64,000 bases of DNA. Source: Pedobacter chinensis (GTDB lineage: Bacteria > Bacteroidota > Bacteroidia > Sphingobacteriales > Sphingobacteriaceae). Positions 36,311 through 45,432 of this stretch are shown here, one piece after another (position 1 is the stretch's first letter; every line of letters starts with the position of its first letter). The DNA lies in the NCBI RefSeq assembly GCF_003339865.1, contig NZ_QPKV01000006.1, positions 124,001 through 188,000 on the forward strand. The letters are read 5' to 3'. Below the pieces are notes generated by a model. The model searched no databases. It was not told the DNA's origin and saw nothing but the letters and a program-made list of their open reading frames with translations. The translations under genes were made by a program, and so were the position numbers.

Positions 36311-36424
36311 TCAAGTAGCGAGTATCAAGTAGTGAGTATCAAGTATCAAGTGCGAAAGCCTAAAATGCATGATGCCAATTTTATACTCCATACAAAATCT
36401 TGATACTTGATACTCGCTACTTGA
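36311..36424. repeat. Long inverted repeat between osmC-like gene and metZ
   Basis: A 21-bp arm starting TCAAGTAGCGAGTATCAAGT at 36311-36331 has an exact complement at 36404-36424. The spacer contains further copies of the phrase AGTATCAAG. Confidence 0.9.
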
Positions 36425-36451
36425 TACTAAAATCTTGATACTAACAATAAA

Positions 36452-37624
36452 ATGAAATCCGAAAATTTTGAAACCATAGCCATACGCACTCAAACCGAAC
36501 GCAGTTCACACAAAGAACACTCTGCACCAATTTACCTGACATCGAGCTATAAGTTTGATGATGCAGAAGAAATGCGGGCGCTTTTTGCTAACGAGAAAGA
36601 AGGCAATGTATATAGCCGTTATTCAAATCCAAATACATCAGAATTTATAGAAAAAATGTGTTTGCTGGAAGGTGCTGAAGATGGTTTTGCAACGGCAACG
36701 GGAATGGCAGCCATTTTTACCACTTTTGGTGCTTTTTTAAAAGCTGGTGATCATATCATTTCCAGTCGGTCGGTTTTTGGCTCTACCCACCAGTTGCTTA
36801 CCAATGTTTTCTCTAAATGGGGGATAACTTTTGATTATGCCGATTTGGATAAACCACAAGATTGGGAGGGATTGATTAAGCCTAATACGAAAATGATTTT
36901 CGTTGAAACACCTTCAAACCCTGGTATCGATATTATTGATTTAGCATTTTTAGGCGATTTAGCTAAAAAACATAACCAACTTCTTGTAGTGGATAACTGT
37001 TTTGCAACACCTTATTTGCAACAGCCGATTAAGTTGGGCGCACATATTTCCATTCATTCGGCTACGAAATACATCGATGGGCAAGGCCGTGTGCTTGGTG
37101 GAATTATTTTAGGAAGCAAGGATTTGATTGCAGAAGTAATTGGTTTTGCCCGCCACAGCGGACCCGCTTTGTCGCCTTTCAATGCCTGGATTTTATCGAA
37201 AAGCCTGGAAACTTTAGCCGTTCGTATGGATCGTCATTGCGAAAGTGCCTTAAAAGTTGCCGAATACTTAGAGAAACATCCTAAAATTAAATTGGTTAAG
37301 TATCCTTTTTTGCCATCGCATCCGCAGTATGAGATTGCAAAAAAGCAAATGAAACAGGGTGGTGGCATTGTGACCATCGTTGTTGATGGTGGTATAGAAG
37401 GCGCCCGCAAATTTATGGATGGATTGAAAATGTTCTCCATTTCTGCAAACCTTGCCGATACGCGTTCAATCGCCACGCATCCGGCAACGAGCACACACAG
37501 CAAGTTAACTGAAGAGGAGCGTAATATTGTTGGTATAGAGCAAGGATCTGTTCGTTTATCAATTGGTTTGGAACATATTAATGATATTCTTGCTGATATA
37601 GAGCAGGCGCTGGAAAACGCCTAA
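36452..37624 (+). CDS. metZ: O-succinylhomoserine sulfhydrylase-type transsulfuration enzyme
   Basis: PLP enzyme of 390 aa in the Cys/Met metabolism family. YSRYSNPNTSEFIEKM, ATATGMAAIFT, VDNCFATPYLQQP and the PLP lysine in SATKYIDGQGRVLGG are present. The RVLGG ending and ALSPFNAWILSKSLETL fit MetZ, which makes homocysteine directly from O-succinylhomoserine and sulfide. Cystathionine gamma-synthase or lyase is the alternative. No sulfur-metabolism partner is adjacent. Confidence 0.85.
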   Translation: MKSENFETIAIRTQTERSSHKEHSAPIYLTSSYKFDDAEEMRALFANEKEGNVYSRYSNPNTSEFIEKMCLLEGAEDGFATATGMAAIFTTFGAFLKAGDHIISSRSVFGSTHQLLTNVFSKWGITFDYADLDKPQDWEGLIKPNTKMIFVETPSNPGIDIIDLAFLGDLAKKHNQLLVVDNCFATPYLQQPIKLGAHISIHSATKYIDGQGRVLGGIILGSKDLIAEVIGFARHSGPALSPFNAWILSKSLETLAVRMDRHCESALKVAEYLEKHPKIKLVKYPFLPSHPQYEIAKKQMKQGGGIVTIVVDGGIEGARKFMDGLKMFSISANLADTRSIATHPATSTHSKLTEEERNIVGIEQGSVRLSIGLEHINDILADIEQALENA

Positions 37625-37731
37625 CTGAGGGAATTCGATAGCGATGCGGTTTTAGCAAAACAATCGCTAAGAAGACTCCAGACTAATGACTCAGAACTCC
37701 AGACTAAAACTTTCTTACCCTACATCAATGC

Positions 37732-37748
37732 ACAGGTTTAAAACCTGT
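37732..37748. promoter_or_regulatory. 17-bp palindrome at the pirin promoter
   Basis: ACAGGTTT-A-AAACCTGT is perfectly symmetric and lies 2 bases upstream of the -7 box. It could be an operator, or a dispersed hairpin. Confidence 0.4.
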
Positions 37749-37750
37749 AG

Positions 37751-37758
37751 TAAATTTG
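37751..37758 (+). promoter_or_regulatory. -7 promoter box of the pirin gene
   Basis: TAAATTTG matches TAnnTTTG exactly, 24 bases before the ATG at 37783. It covers a TTG at 37756 that would otherwise extend the frame. Confidence 0.6.
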
Positions 37759-37782
37759 TATCATAAACAAGAAAGGAAATTT

Positions 37783-38505
37783 ATGTCACAGTTTATTTTG
37801 CACAAAGAAAACACCAGAGGCCATGCCAATCATGGTTGGTTAAATGCACATCATTCATTCAGTTTTGCCAATTATTACAATCCTGAAAGAATGCATTTTG
37901 GAGTTTTGCGGGTTTTAAATGATGACTTGATTGATGGTGGTATGGGTTTTGGAACACATCCACATGATAATATGGAAATTATCACAATTCCATTGGCCGG
38001 AGCCATTGCACACAAGGATAGCATGGGAAATTCAGCAATAATTAAAAGCGGGGAAATCCAGGTAATGAGTGCAGGAACAGGCGTTAGCCATAGCGAGTTT
38101 AATGCTTTGGAAAACGAAAAATTAAGCTTGCTGCAAATCTGGTTATTCCCAAACAAGAAAAATGTTAGCCCACGTTACGATCAGATGGCTTTAGATGTGG
38201 ATGCCCGCCGCAATAATTTTCAGCAGATTTTATCACCAAATGCAGATGATGCGGGCGTTTGGATTCATCAGGATGCCTGGTTTTCATTAGGTAAATTTGA
38301 CGCCGGCTTTGAAACCGAATACAAAATCAAAAAAGCTGGGAACGGTGTTTATGCTTTTGTGATCAGCGGAGAAGTTACCATTAACGGCCAAACTTTAAGC
38401 AAAAGAGATGGTTTAGGTATTTGGGATACAGATAGTATTAATTTTAAAGCAAACTCTGCAGATGCAGAAGTGTTGTTAATGGATGTTCCGATGGAACTGA
38501 ATTAA
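37783..38505 (+). CDS. Pirin-family cupin protein
   Basis: Bicupin of 240 aa from ATG 37783. Metal-type residues appear in GMGFGTHPHDNMEIITIPLAG and in GVSHSEFN, followed by LLQIWLFPNK, all pirin hallmarks. Bacterial pirins such as YhhW act as quercetinases in vitro; the physiological role is open. The C-terminal cupin is more diverged (GEVTINGQTLSKRDGLGIWD). Confidence 0.9.
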   Translation: MSQFILHKENTRGHANHGWLNAHHSFSFANYYNPERMHFGVLRVLNDDLIDGGMGFGTHPHDNMEIITIPLAGAIAHKDSMGNSAIIKSGEIQVMSAGTGVSHSEFNALENEKLSLLQIWLFPNKKNVSPRYDQMALDVDARRNNFQQILSPNADDAGVWIHQDAWFSLGKFDAGFETEYKIKKAGNGVYAFVISGEVTINGQTLSKRDGLGIWDTDSINFKANSADAEVLLMDVPMELN

Positions 38506-38525
38506 TAAAAACATAATTTTTTATC

Positions 38526-38558
38526 AAACCTCGTAGGTTTCCAATGCTTACGAGGTTT
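38526..38558 (+). terminator. Hairpin after the pirin gene
   Basis: 10-bp perfect stem AAACCTCGTA / TACGAGGTTT, followed by a weak T-rich stretch. Confidence 0.5.
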
Positions 38559-38572
38559 ATTAGTTTTAGAAT

Positions 38573-38869
38573 ATGCAAACTACCATACTTTATATCGGTC
38601 GGGATACAGAAATTACAGTTGTAATGAATCGCCTGTTAAATGCCAGGCCAGAATGGAAAGGCGTTTGCGTGTGCACTGATGAAGAGGCCATTTCTATTTG
38701 TGAGGAACAAGAAATTGATCTGGTTTTGCTGGGTAACGGCATCGACCCTGATGCAGAAAAAAGATTGAGAGCAAGGCTTTTGGAAATTAGACCAGATGTT
38801 AAAATCATTCAGCATTATGGTGGTGGAAGTGGCTTGCTTTATGGAGAAATCATGATCGCCTTAGGTTAA
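38573..38869 (+). CDS. Small receiver-like protein without phospho-acceptor
   Basis: A 98-aa ORF with a receiver-domain-like pattern: TTILYIGRDTEITVVMNRLL (beta1-alpha1), EEAISICEEQEIDLVLLGNGI (alpha2-beta3), then LLEIRPDVKIIQHYGGGSGLL. The acceptor Asp expected after beta3 is absent; the sequence reads LLGNG. It is therefore probably a degenerate receiver acting by binding rather than phosphorylation, or an unrelated alpha/beta fold. No kinase is nearby. Confidence 0.6.
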   Translation: MQTTILYIGRDTEITVVMNRLLNARPEWKGVCVCTDEEAISICEEQEIDLVLLGNGIDPDAEKRLRARLLEIRPDVKIIQHYGGGSGLLYGEIMIALG

Positions 38870-38975
38870 TTGCTTTTTCAGCGTTTTGCAAAGGAAATGG
38901 AAACAGTACAATTACCGTGATTTCTAAACGGGTTCGGAGCGATACATTTTTGAAATTTGCAGCGACTTCGTTAAC

Positions 38976-39041
38976 CTGTCATGCTGAGGCACGAAGCATC
39001 TGCATCCGATGAAACAGATGCTTCGTGCCTCAGCATGACAG
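38976..39041. repeat. Perfect 27-bp inverted repeat (dispersed hairpin family)
   Basis: The arm CTGTCATGCTGAGGCACGAA... at 38976-39002 is exactly complementary to 39015-39041, with a 12-base loop. Related imperfect copies lie at about 49943-50005. There is no U-run, although it lies between convergent genes. Confidence 0.9.
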
Positions 39042-39052
39042 AAATCTTAGAC

Positions 39053-39331
39053 CTAACTAATATAATCTCTGTCTTCGTCGCTTAACTCTTTTTTATTTCC
39101 GGTTGCTTGATTTCTTTCAATCTCATCATCGTAGCTGCTCACTGTTTTTCTTGGACGGCCGGCAATGAAACCAATGATGAAGCCGATCACAATACACACA
39201 CCGATCACTAAAAGTTTTGATACTGCAACCGTTGTAACCAGAAAGTCGAAATCGACAGGCTCGGTATTTACCATTAAAAATATGGTTAATAATGCAGTTA
39301 GGATGATGATAAAGATGGTTTTTCCGCTCAT
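39053..39331 (-). CDS. LapA/DUF1049-like small membrane protein
   Basis: Protein of 92 aa with two membrane helices (IFIIILTALLTIFLMVNT and LLVIGVCIVIGFIIGFIAG) separated by the short EPVDFDFLVTTVAVSK loop, then a charged cytoplasmic tail. The NxxPVxxxF pattern is typical of the DUF1049 family. E. coli LapA relatives work in lipopolysaccharide assembly control; that role is not shown here. It starts 2 bases after the large surface protein gene. Confidence 0.75.
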   Translation of the reverse strand: MSGKTIFIIILTALLTIFLMVNTEPVDFDFLVTTVAVSKLLVIGVCIVIGFIIGFIAGRPRKTVSSYDDEIERNQATGNKKELSDEDRDYIS

Positions 39332-39333
39332 GA

Positions 39334-42138
39334 TTAAAAGCTATAATTAAATGAAAACTCTAATATCGGATTTTGATTGTAAATTTTATTAACGAAAACC
39401 AATCTCGCCCCAACATTAATAACAGGTTGGTAGCGTAAAATGTTTAAACTGCTGTTCAATTCCACGCCATAAGTTTTCGGTTCGCCAATGCTGGTGTCTT
39501 TTCCAATGTTTTCGTAATGACAAAATAAGCCTGCCCTGAAATTCCTGACGTAAGCCAGCGGGCCCAGTTCCCAATCGGGGAAAGCAAAGGGAAAACGGTA
39601 ATTAAAAAGCATGGTGTTTTGTAATTTACTTTTCGCAAGGATATTGTTGTAGCCGTAAACCGTGGCAATCTCTGTTGCGTATTGATTTACGCCACTTGCT
39701 TTCTGATAATTGAAGCTTGCCAGGAAAGAATGATTTTTGGCAAAACCAGGGAAATAAAAGAAACTTTCCAAAGCCAGAATTTCGCCTCCAAGATTTTCAT
39801 CAAATGGTTGGTGGTTGTAAGTTGCTCTTAAAACCTGGGCCCATTTCGGCGCAATATCTCTTTCGGTGGTTCTGACACTGTGGTTAAAAGTAAAATTATA
39901 TTCCATCGGGAATTTAAGCTCGCGGATGAAATTGACTGGCATGTTCTCTGGCATGTAGCGTTGCGTAAAACTGGTGGCTGCATTTAATGTAAAAGCATAG
40001 TTGTGATTTCTTGCATTGAACGATAACGGTATTGAAGTATTAAGCTTAATATAGTTCTCCCGCCAATCGCCTTGCTGTATAGCGTTTTTAGCTCGATAGA
40101 ACGTTCGTTTTGGTCGGTTACGGTATAGAACACTAAAAACCGGATAAAGCGCCTTATAGCTAATATCTGCGGTGTATTCGAAACGCTTTAAATCGCGATG
40201 GTATTTTGCGCCCGTATAAAAATCCATTGTGTTCAATAAATTGTTCGATTGAAGCTCCAATCCAAAAACATATTCGTTATTGATCACTGGAATCACACTG
40301 TGAAAACTGAAAAGATTTAAGCCCTGGCGAAAACGTTTCGATTGGAAAGTACTGTCTGGAATATTGTCGAAAACATTGCCCGTGTTTTCCTGCTTTTCTG
40401 CTGCAACAGAAAAATCTACAAAATTATTTTCTCCCGTTATTTTCTCCGTAATTGCTTTCTCTGCAATTTCATATCCATTGATTTTATAGTCATTGAAAAT
40501 GATCTTTCCATCTTCAGTTTCTGTCGGATTAAAGGCACCGTATTTTGAGCCGCTCAGTGCGCTGATTTTTTTTGTCTCGATATCAATGTCATAAATATTA
40601 TCGATGCCATTGTAATGCGCATTAAAAACAATTTTATCGTCCATAAAAACCGGTCTGCTCAGTTGCTGCCTGCTGTTCGAAATGAGTTGTGTTTTTTTAT
40701 CGCCTTCCATCAGCCACAAACTTTTTCCCTTCTCATTTACGCTGATGTAAGTAATCCGGTTTCTCGTTTTGTCAAAGGCCGGAGTTTGCAAAATTTCATT
40801 TTCAGGATTGGGGTAAGTTTTTAAAATCTTACCCGACGCAGCATCAATTTCAATAAGATTAAATTGATTGTTGAGCTCAACTTTTGCAGCGATGATTTTC
40901 TTTCCGTTTTCAGAAAGGGTGGGAGAGAAGAGCCGGCTTTTACTGCTTAGTTTTTTGAATTTTTTAGTCTTGAAATTATAGGAGCAAATCACACTGTAAC
41001 TTCTCTGCTTATACCTCGGGTCATAGCGGATTTCATCCCAAACCAGTACATCATTTTTAAAGCTGAACCAGGGCTGTTCCTGATAACCAATTCCGAATAA
41101 TTTTTGCTCTGTTTTATCTTTGTTTATAATGACGAAATATCTTGCATCCTGCTTACTTTCTTTAAGTGTAAGAATCTGATTTTCGTTTAACCGAACAGGC
41201 AGAAAATAATTGGTGGCAAGCAAGGTTTTTTTGTTTAAGCTTTCATAATTTTCTGCAGCAGTTTTTTCATTCTGAAGCATCCAGTTTTCTTCCAGTTTTT
41301 CTTGCGTGGAAAGGAAATATTTTCTTGTATTTTTTCCGGTATATTTTTTCAGGCTTTGCGAAAATGGGTAAAGCCTTAATGGCCTTTTTCTGATGTCGCC
41401 AAGTAAGCTGTCGGAAATGAACTGCCCGTATTTTTCTTTTATGTCAGCTACCATTAAATAACCGGTTTGATAGTAACCCGGTGTTACATCTTTATTCGAC
41501 CCAAAATATGCTTTGCTGTACGAGAATTTTTTGCCCTCCAAAATTGAAGTCCGAAAAGGCATGATCCAATTTGGTTGACGACCACGTCCGGATTCGGTCA
41601 AAGCTGTTTCGTTCACAACTGCATCACCCTCGAAAAACCAGGTTGGTATTGCTGCTCCAAAATAAGCGAAGTAAACCAGTTCAGGAAAAGGGTGTGCTTG
41701 TGTTCCTGTCAATTTGTCAAACTGTGCAATGTGTCGAAGTTCATGTACGGCAAGGTTGTTTAGCCAATCCTGGCTATCGAAGTATTGCGGTGGTGTTGCA
41801 TAAAATTCAGACTTCTTTGGACCGAGTTGAACAAAGCCATTTGCTATGGTTCCTCGGTTCTGCAACAGCAGTGGAATGGTAGTGTTTTGTTGCCTTAAAC
41901 CAAGCCCGATTTTTGGATAGATATAGGGTAGGGTATTGGCCATTCTTTGTGCTTCTTTTTCCAGTTCTTTTGGATAGATGATTTTAAAGCCTGCTGATTG
42001 AATATAGTTCCATTTTACACTAAGTGGGTTTTGTGCAGTACTGAAAATCTGCCCAAAAACCGATAGTGAAATAAAACTTAATGTAATTGTACTTAAGTAT
42101 CTGATAAATAGTTTTTTGTTTACTTTGTTTAAACCCAT
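39334..42138 (-). CDS. Large exported protein: metallopeptidase-like, beta-propeller, outer-membrane barrel
   Basis: A 934-aa exported protein with hydrophobic leader to about residue 30. A gluzincin-like domain follows, with HELRH at 132-136 and a downstream WFFEGDAV at about 167-174 whose Glu170 fits the third zinc ligand. About residues 300-570 contain TolB/WD40-like propeller repeats (FSPTLSENGKKIIAAKVE, GKSLWLMEGD). From about 620 to the end the pattern is amphipathic beta strands ending in LEFSFNYSF, typical of an outer-membrane barrel with terminal Phe. I infer a surface-anchored protease-like protein. The substrate is unknown, and catalysis is unproven. Confidence 0.7.
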   Translation of the reverse strand: MGLNKVNKKLFIRYLSTITLSFISLSVFGQIFSTAQNPLSVKWNYIQSAGFKIIYPKELEKEAQRMANTLPYIYPKIGLGLRQQNTTIPLLLQNRGTIANGFVQLGPKKSEFYATPPQYFDSQDWLNNLAVHELRHIAQFDKLTGTQAHPFPELVYFAYFGAAIPTWFFEGDAVVNETALTESGRGRQPNWIMPFRTSILEGKKFSYSKAYFGSNKDVTPGYYQTGYLMVADIKEKYGQFISDSLLGDIRKRPLRLYPFSQSLKKYTGKNTRKYFLSTQEKLEENWMLQNEKTAAENYESLNKKTLLATNYFLPVRLNENQILTLKESKQDARYFVIINKDKTEQKLFGIGYQEQPWFSFKNDVLVWDEIRYDPRYKQRSYSVICSYNFKTKKFKKLSSKSRLFSPTLSENGKKIIAAKVELNNQFNLIEIDAASGKILKTYPNPENEILQTPAFDKTRNRITYISVNEKGKSLWLMEGDKKTQLISNSRQQLSRPVFMDDKIVFNAHYNGIDNIYDIDIETKKISALSGSKYGAFNPTETEDGKIIFNDYKINGYEIAEKAITEKITGENNFVDFSVAAEKQENTGNVFDNIPDSTFQSKRFRQGLNLFSFHSVIPVINNEYVFGLELQSNNLLNTMDFYTGAKYHRDLKRFEYTADISYKALYPVFSVLYRNRPKRTFYRAKNAIQQGDWRENYIKLNTSIPLSFNARNHNYAFTLNAATSFTQRYMPENMPVNFIRELKFPMEYNFTFNHSVRTTERDIAPKWAQVLRATYNHQPFDENLGGEILALESFFYFPGFAKNHSFLASFNYQKASGVNQYATEIATVYGYNNILAKSKLQNTMLFNYRFPFAFPDWELGPLAYVRNFRAGLFCHYENIGKDTSIGEPKTYGVELNSSLNILRYQPVINVGARLVFVNKIYNQNPILEFSFNYSF

Positions 42139-43446
42139 CTGATGTGAATGCTAAAATATTTAGTTTTATGGAATTTTATAAGTTTAATTTTTGTTGATTT
42201 TTTATTTATGTGTATTTACTTAAATAACTGATTTTTAATTTTATATATTTTTTACTTAAATCGACTTATCTAATTAAAAATCATTTATATTTTACAGTTT
42301 TAAGGCATCTGAATGATGGTTTTATTAAAAATATATTCTTCTTTTAAACCGCTCTTAATTTACACTTATTAATCGGTTTTCCTTGAAAATTTTTACTCCA
42401 TTTTTGAATTTATAACATGATGAACGTTGACAAAACTCGAGCCTTTTGTCTTAAAATTTCAACGCTTATCTTATTGTTTCAACTCATTTTGTTGAGATAA
42501 ATGGTTGGTTCTTTACCATTGATTTCTCAAGAAAAAGGATTCTCAAAAAAGGATTTTACTTGGGTAATTTTGCGTAAAAAAGTAACACCACTAATGTTAT
42601 TCTTGACCACTTTTTTAATCAATGAATTGGCATTTTTATAAACAACTGTGATTGCTTATTTTTTTAATTTGCTGACGAAATGTCTGTGTTTTTTTCTGTG
42701 CTTCCAATCTATTTAATTTCAGACCAGTTGATTGTTCTTTCTTTTATGCGCTGAAAATGTAGGCCAAAAAAGGTGTTTTCAGTTAGGAATTACTCCTCAC
42801 AATCTTTTGATTACTCCGTTTTTAATTAAGAATAATATCAATTTTCTTACAAATCACATTGTTATTTTTGCTCGATAAGTATGTTTTCTGATAGTTTTAG
42901 GAGGTAAAAACGCCCTGAATAATCAATTCTAATCGTATTTCCTTGCGATATTTGAGTATTCAGTAATGATTTTAATATTTTGGACGAAAATGGAAATTTA
43001 AGATTTAATCAATTGAATAACATACTGTTATGTTGTTTTATTAAGCGGTTTTAGCTGCTTGCTCAGATTTGTTATGCTTTATGAAAATCTCGTTTGATTG
43101 CTTATTTTATTATGGAATTTTATGCTAAATATAACTTTGCTTTAGTGTTTTCAATGCTGTAAACTACATCTAATTGATAAGAGTATCGGAGATAATAACT
43201 TTGTTATTATTGACAAAATTTTGCGTTTGATTGCAACATTTTATGATGGTTGAATGAGTTAGATGATGCACTAAAATGAATGCAATTTTGTTATGCTTCT
43301 ATCCATTAATCTATGCCAGATCAATTCGTTTAATAGCTTATAAAAATTCCTTTTAAGGTGTAAATATTTCAGGTAATATGAGTGGTTTATATGCCCGATA
43401 TTTTACGGTTCAATGTATAGGAATAGCCTTGAAAAAGTAAATTTTC
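42139..43446. other. 1.3-kb AT-rich gap without recognised gene
   Basis: No convincing gene on either strand. The first ~200 bases are extremely AT-rich, about 15% GC by hand count of sample lines. Two micro-ORFs lie end to end in one frame at 42417-42500 (27 codons, starting MMNVDKTRAFCLKISTLILL) and 42501-42641 (46 codons), separated only by a stop codon. They may be a decayed gene start. No tRNA or clear hairpin was seen. Confidence 0.6.
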
Positions 43447-44325
43447 CTATTGCTTGTTTTGTCTCTTTTTGTAAATCGGATAAAGGAATATCGCACCTAA
43501 AATAATGACTGCTCCGATGTAAAAACCACCTGTCATTTGTTCTTTATTTTTGAAGAAAAGGAAGGCTAAAAGAATGCCGTAAACAGGCTCCAGATTGGTA
43601 ACCAAAGCTACGCGAAAAGCAGATAAAGTTCGCATTACCGACACGCCAGCTACATAGGCTACGGAGGTGCAAAGTGTTCCTAAAATGCCGATATAAAACC
43701 AGTCTCTTGTGTTTAAGTTAAAGGCAGAATTGACTAAAGATCCATAGTACAAGCGGTATAAAGTAATCCAGAAAAGTCCGCCAATCAATTCATAAAAACC
43801 GATGATGGAAGGTTCACTTTTTTGAACCAGGGTAGAGTTTATGGTAGAGAAAAGACTTGAGGCAACAGCGGCAAGAAGTCCGAAAATAATACCTAAAGTA
43901 TACTGGCTTTCGAATTTAAAGATCATATAAATCCCCAGAATAATTAAGAGTCCGATTAAAATATCGCCCATTTGAATAGGCTGTTTTTTAATTAAAGGTT
44001 CCAGAATTGCCGTAAATAAAGTAAAAGAAGATAGGCAAACCAGCGTAACTGAAACGGTAGAAACTTTAATGGCATGGAAGAAAAATATCCAGTGAACAGC
44101 TACAATTCCTCCGGTTAAAAAGAATTGTATAAACTGTTTTTTGGAGATTTTTATATTCTTTTTGGTGATCAAAAACCAGGCGAAAAGGGTGGATGTTGCA
44201 ATCAATACCCGATACCAAACCAGTGGCACAGCATCAATAGAAATCACTTTGCCGAGTACGCCTGTAAATCCCCAGATGAGTACAGTTAAGTGAAGAATAA
44301 TTAAGTTTTTTTTATTGATGTCCAT
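43447..44325 (-). CDS. EamA/DMT-family transporter
   Basis: Drug/metabolite-superfamily permease of 292 aa with ten predicted helices arranged as two EamA repeats. The first starts LTVLIWGFTGVLGKV and the second LLAAVASSLFSTINSTLV. The end is basic (KKRQNKQ). Exported substrate unknown. It starts 2 bases after lptF/G in a minus-strand row tgt - lptF/G - this gene. Confidence 0.85.
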   Translation of the reverse strand: MDINKKNLIILHLTVLIWGFTGVLGKVISIDAVPLVWYRVLIATSTLFAWFLITKKNIKISKKQFIQFFLTGGIVAVHWIFFFHAIKVSTVSVTLVCLSSFTLFTAILEPLIKKQPIQMGDILIGLLIILGIYMIFKFESQYTLGIIFGLLAAVASSLFSTINSTLVQKSEPSIIGFYELIGGLFWITLYRLYYGSLVNSAFNLNTRDWFYIGILGTLCTSVAYVAGVSVMRTLSAFRVALVTNLEPVYGILLAFLFFKNKEQMTGGFYIGAVIILGAIFLYPIYKKRQNKQ

Positions 44326-44327
44326 CG

Positions 44328-45431
44328 CTATTTTGGAGCTCTTCTCAGCAGGTAAATGCCTAAAATTCCGAATACAATTGTTGGTAGTAATACGGCTATA
44401 AAAGGAGGTAATCCACCCTTTGTAGAAAACATCTGTGTAAATTGATTGAATACGATGTATGCGAAACTGATGAATATTCCTATACCGAGGGAAACACCAA
44501 CGCCCCCACGCACTTTACGTGAAGATAAAGCCACACCGATGAGCGTAAGAATATAAGCTGAAAGTGGATGCAGATATCGTTTATATTTTTCAAATTCGAG
44601 ATCGTTCATCACTCCTGTACCACGAATTTTTTCTTTTTTAATCTTCTCTGAAAGCTCTTTCGTAGACAGGTTTTGAATCACATTATCATAGGCTGAAAAA
44701 TCATCAGGGCGCATATCCAAAATCGTATCCTTAAGTTTTCCGTTTCCATACACCATTGACTCTTTCAGTCCATCAATTTTACGGATTGAATAATTGCTCA
44801 ACTGCCATTTTCTCTTGGTCGAATCCCATTTTATATTGTCTGCAACAATCTTTTTAACCAGTATATCGCCGTTAAAATTATCTAAAGAGAATCTGTATCC
44901 GTAGTTGGTTTTATTATCAAAACTTTCAATATATATGTAGGTTTTGTCGTCTAATTTCATGTGGATATTAGACTTGGTAGATGGATCGTTTCGTTTTACG
45001 TAGGTGTTTTCGAAAGAATTTTTTAATGTATTGGTATAGGGTAATATGTACAGATTTGATACAAGATTCGCTGAAAATATAACGGAAGCAGATATAAAAT
45101 AAGGAAATAAAAACCGGTTAAAGCTTACCCCTCCACTCAAAATAGGAACGATTTCTGTTTGATCGGCCATTTTAGCGGTAAAGAAAATCACCGCAATAAA
45201 ATTGATTAAAGGGGAAAGCATGTTCACATAAAAAGGGATAGAACCAGCGTAGTATTTGGATAGCACTCCCCAAAAACTTAGACCGCTTTTCATAAAATCA
45301 TCCATCTTTTCTGATAGATCGAAAACAATAATGATGATCACAAAAATAGCCAGGGTGTAAATGAAGGTACCCAGGTATTTACCGATAATATATTGATCGA
45401 TGATTTTTATCTTTCCTTTTAATTGATTCAT
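44328..45431 (-). CDS. LptF/LptG-family permease
   Basis: Membrane subunit of the LptB2FG exporter, which extracts lipopolysaccharide from the inner membrane. It has 367 aa. Three N-terminal helices, a periplasmic beta-jellyroll region (about 130-260), and three C-terminal helices (ALSSRKVRGGVGVSLGIGIFISFAYIVFNQF) fit the family. Whether it is F or G cannot be decided. tgt starts one base upstream on the same strand. Confidence 0.88.
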   Translation of the reverse strand: MNQLKGKIKIIDQYIIGKYLGTFIYTLAIFVIIIIVFDLSEKMDDFMKSGLSFWGVLSKYYAGSIPFYVNMLSPLINFIAVIFFTAKMADQTEIVPILSGGVSFNRFLFPYFISASVIFSANLVSNLYILPYTNTLKNSFENTYVKRNDPSTKSNIHMKLDDKTYIYIESFDNKTNYGYRFSLDNFNGDILVKKIVADNIKWDSTKRKWQLSNYSIRKIDGLKESMVYGNGKLKDTILDMRPDDFSAYDNVIQNLSTKELSEKIKKEKIRGTGVMNDLEFEKYKRYLHPLSAYILTLIGVALSSRKVRGGVGVSLGIGIFISFAYIVFNQFTQMFSTKGGLPPFIAVLLPTIVFGILGIYLLRRAPK

Positions 45432-45432
45432 T

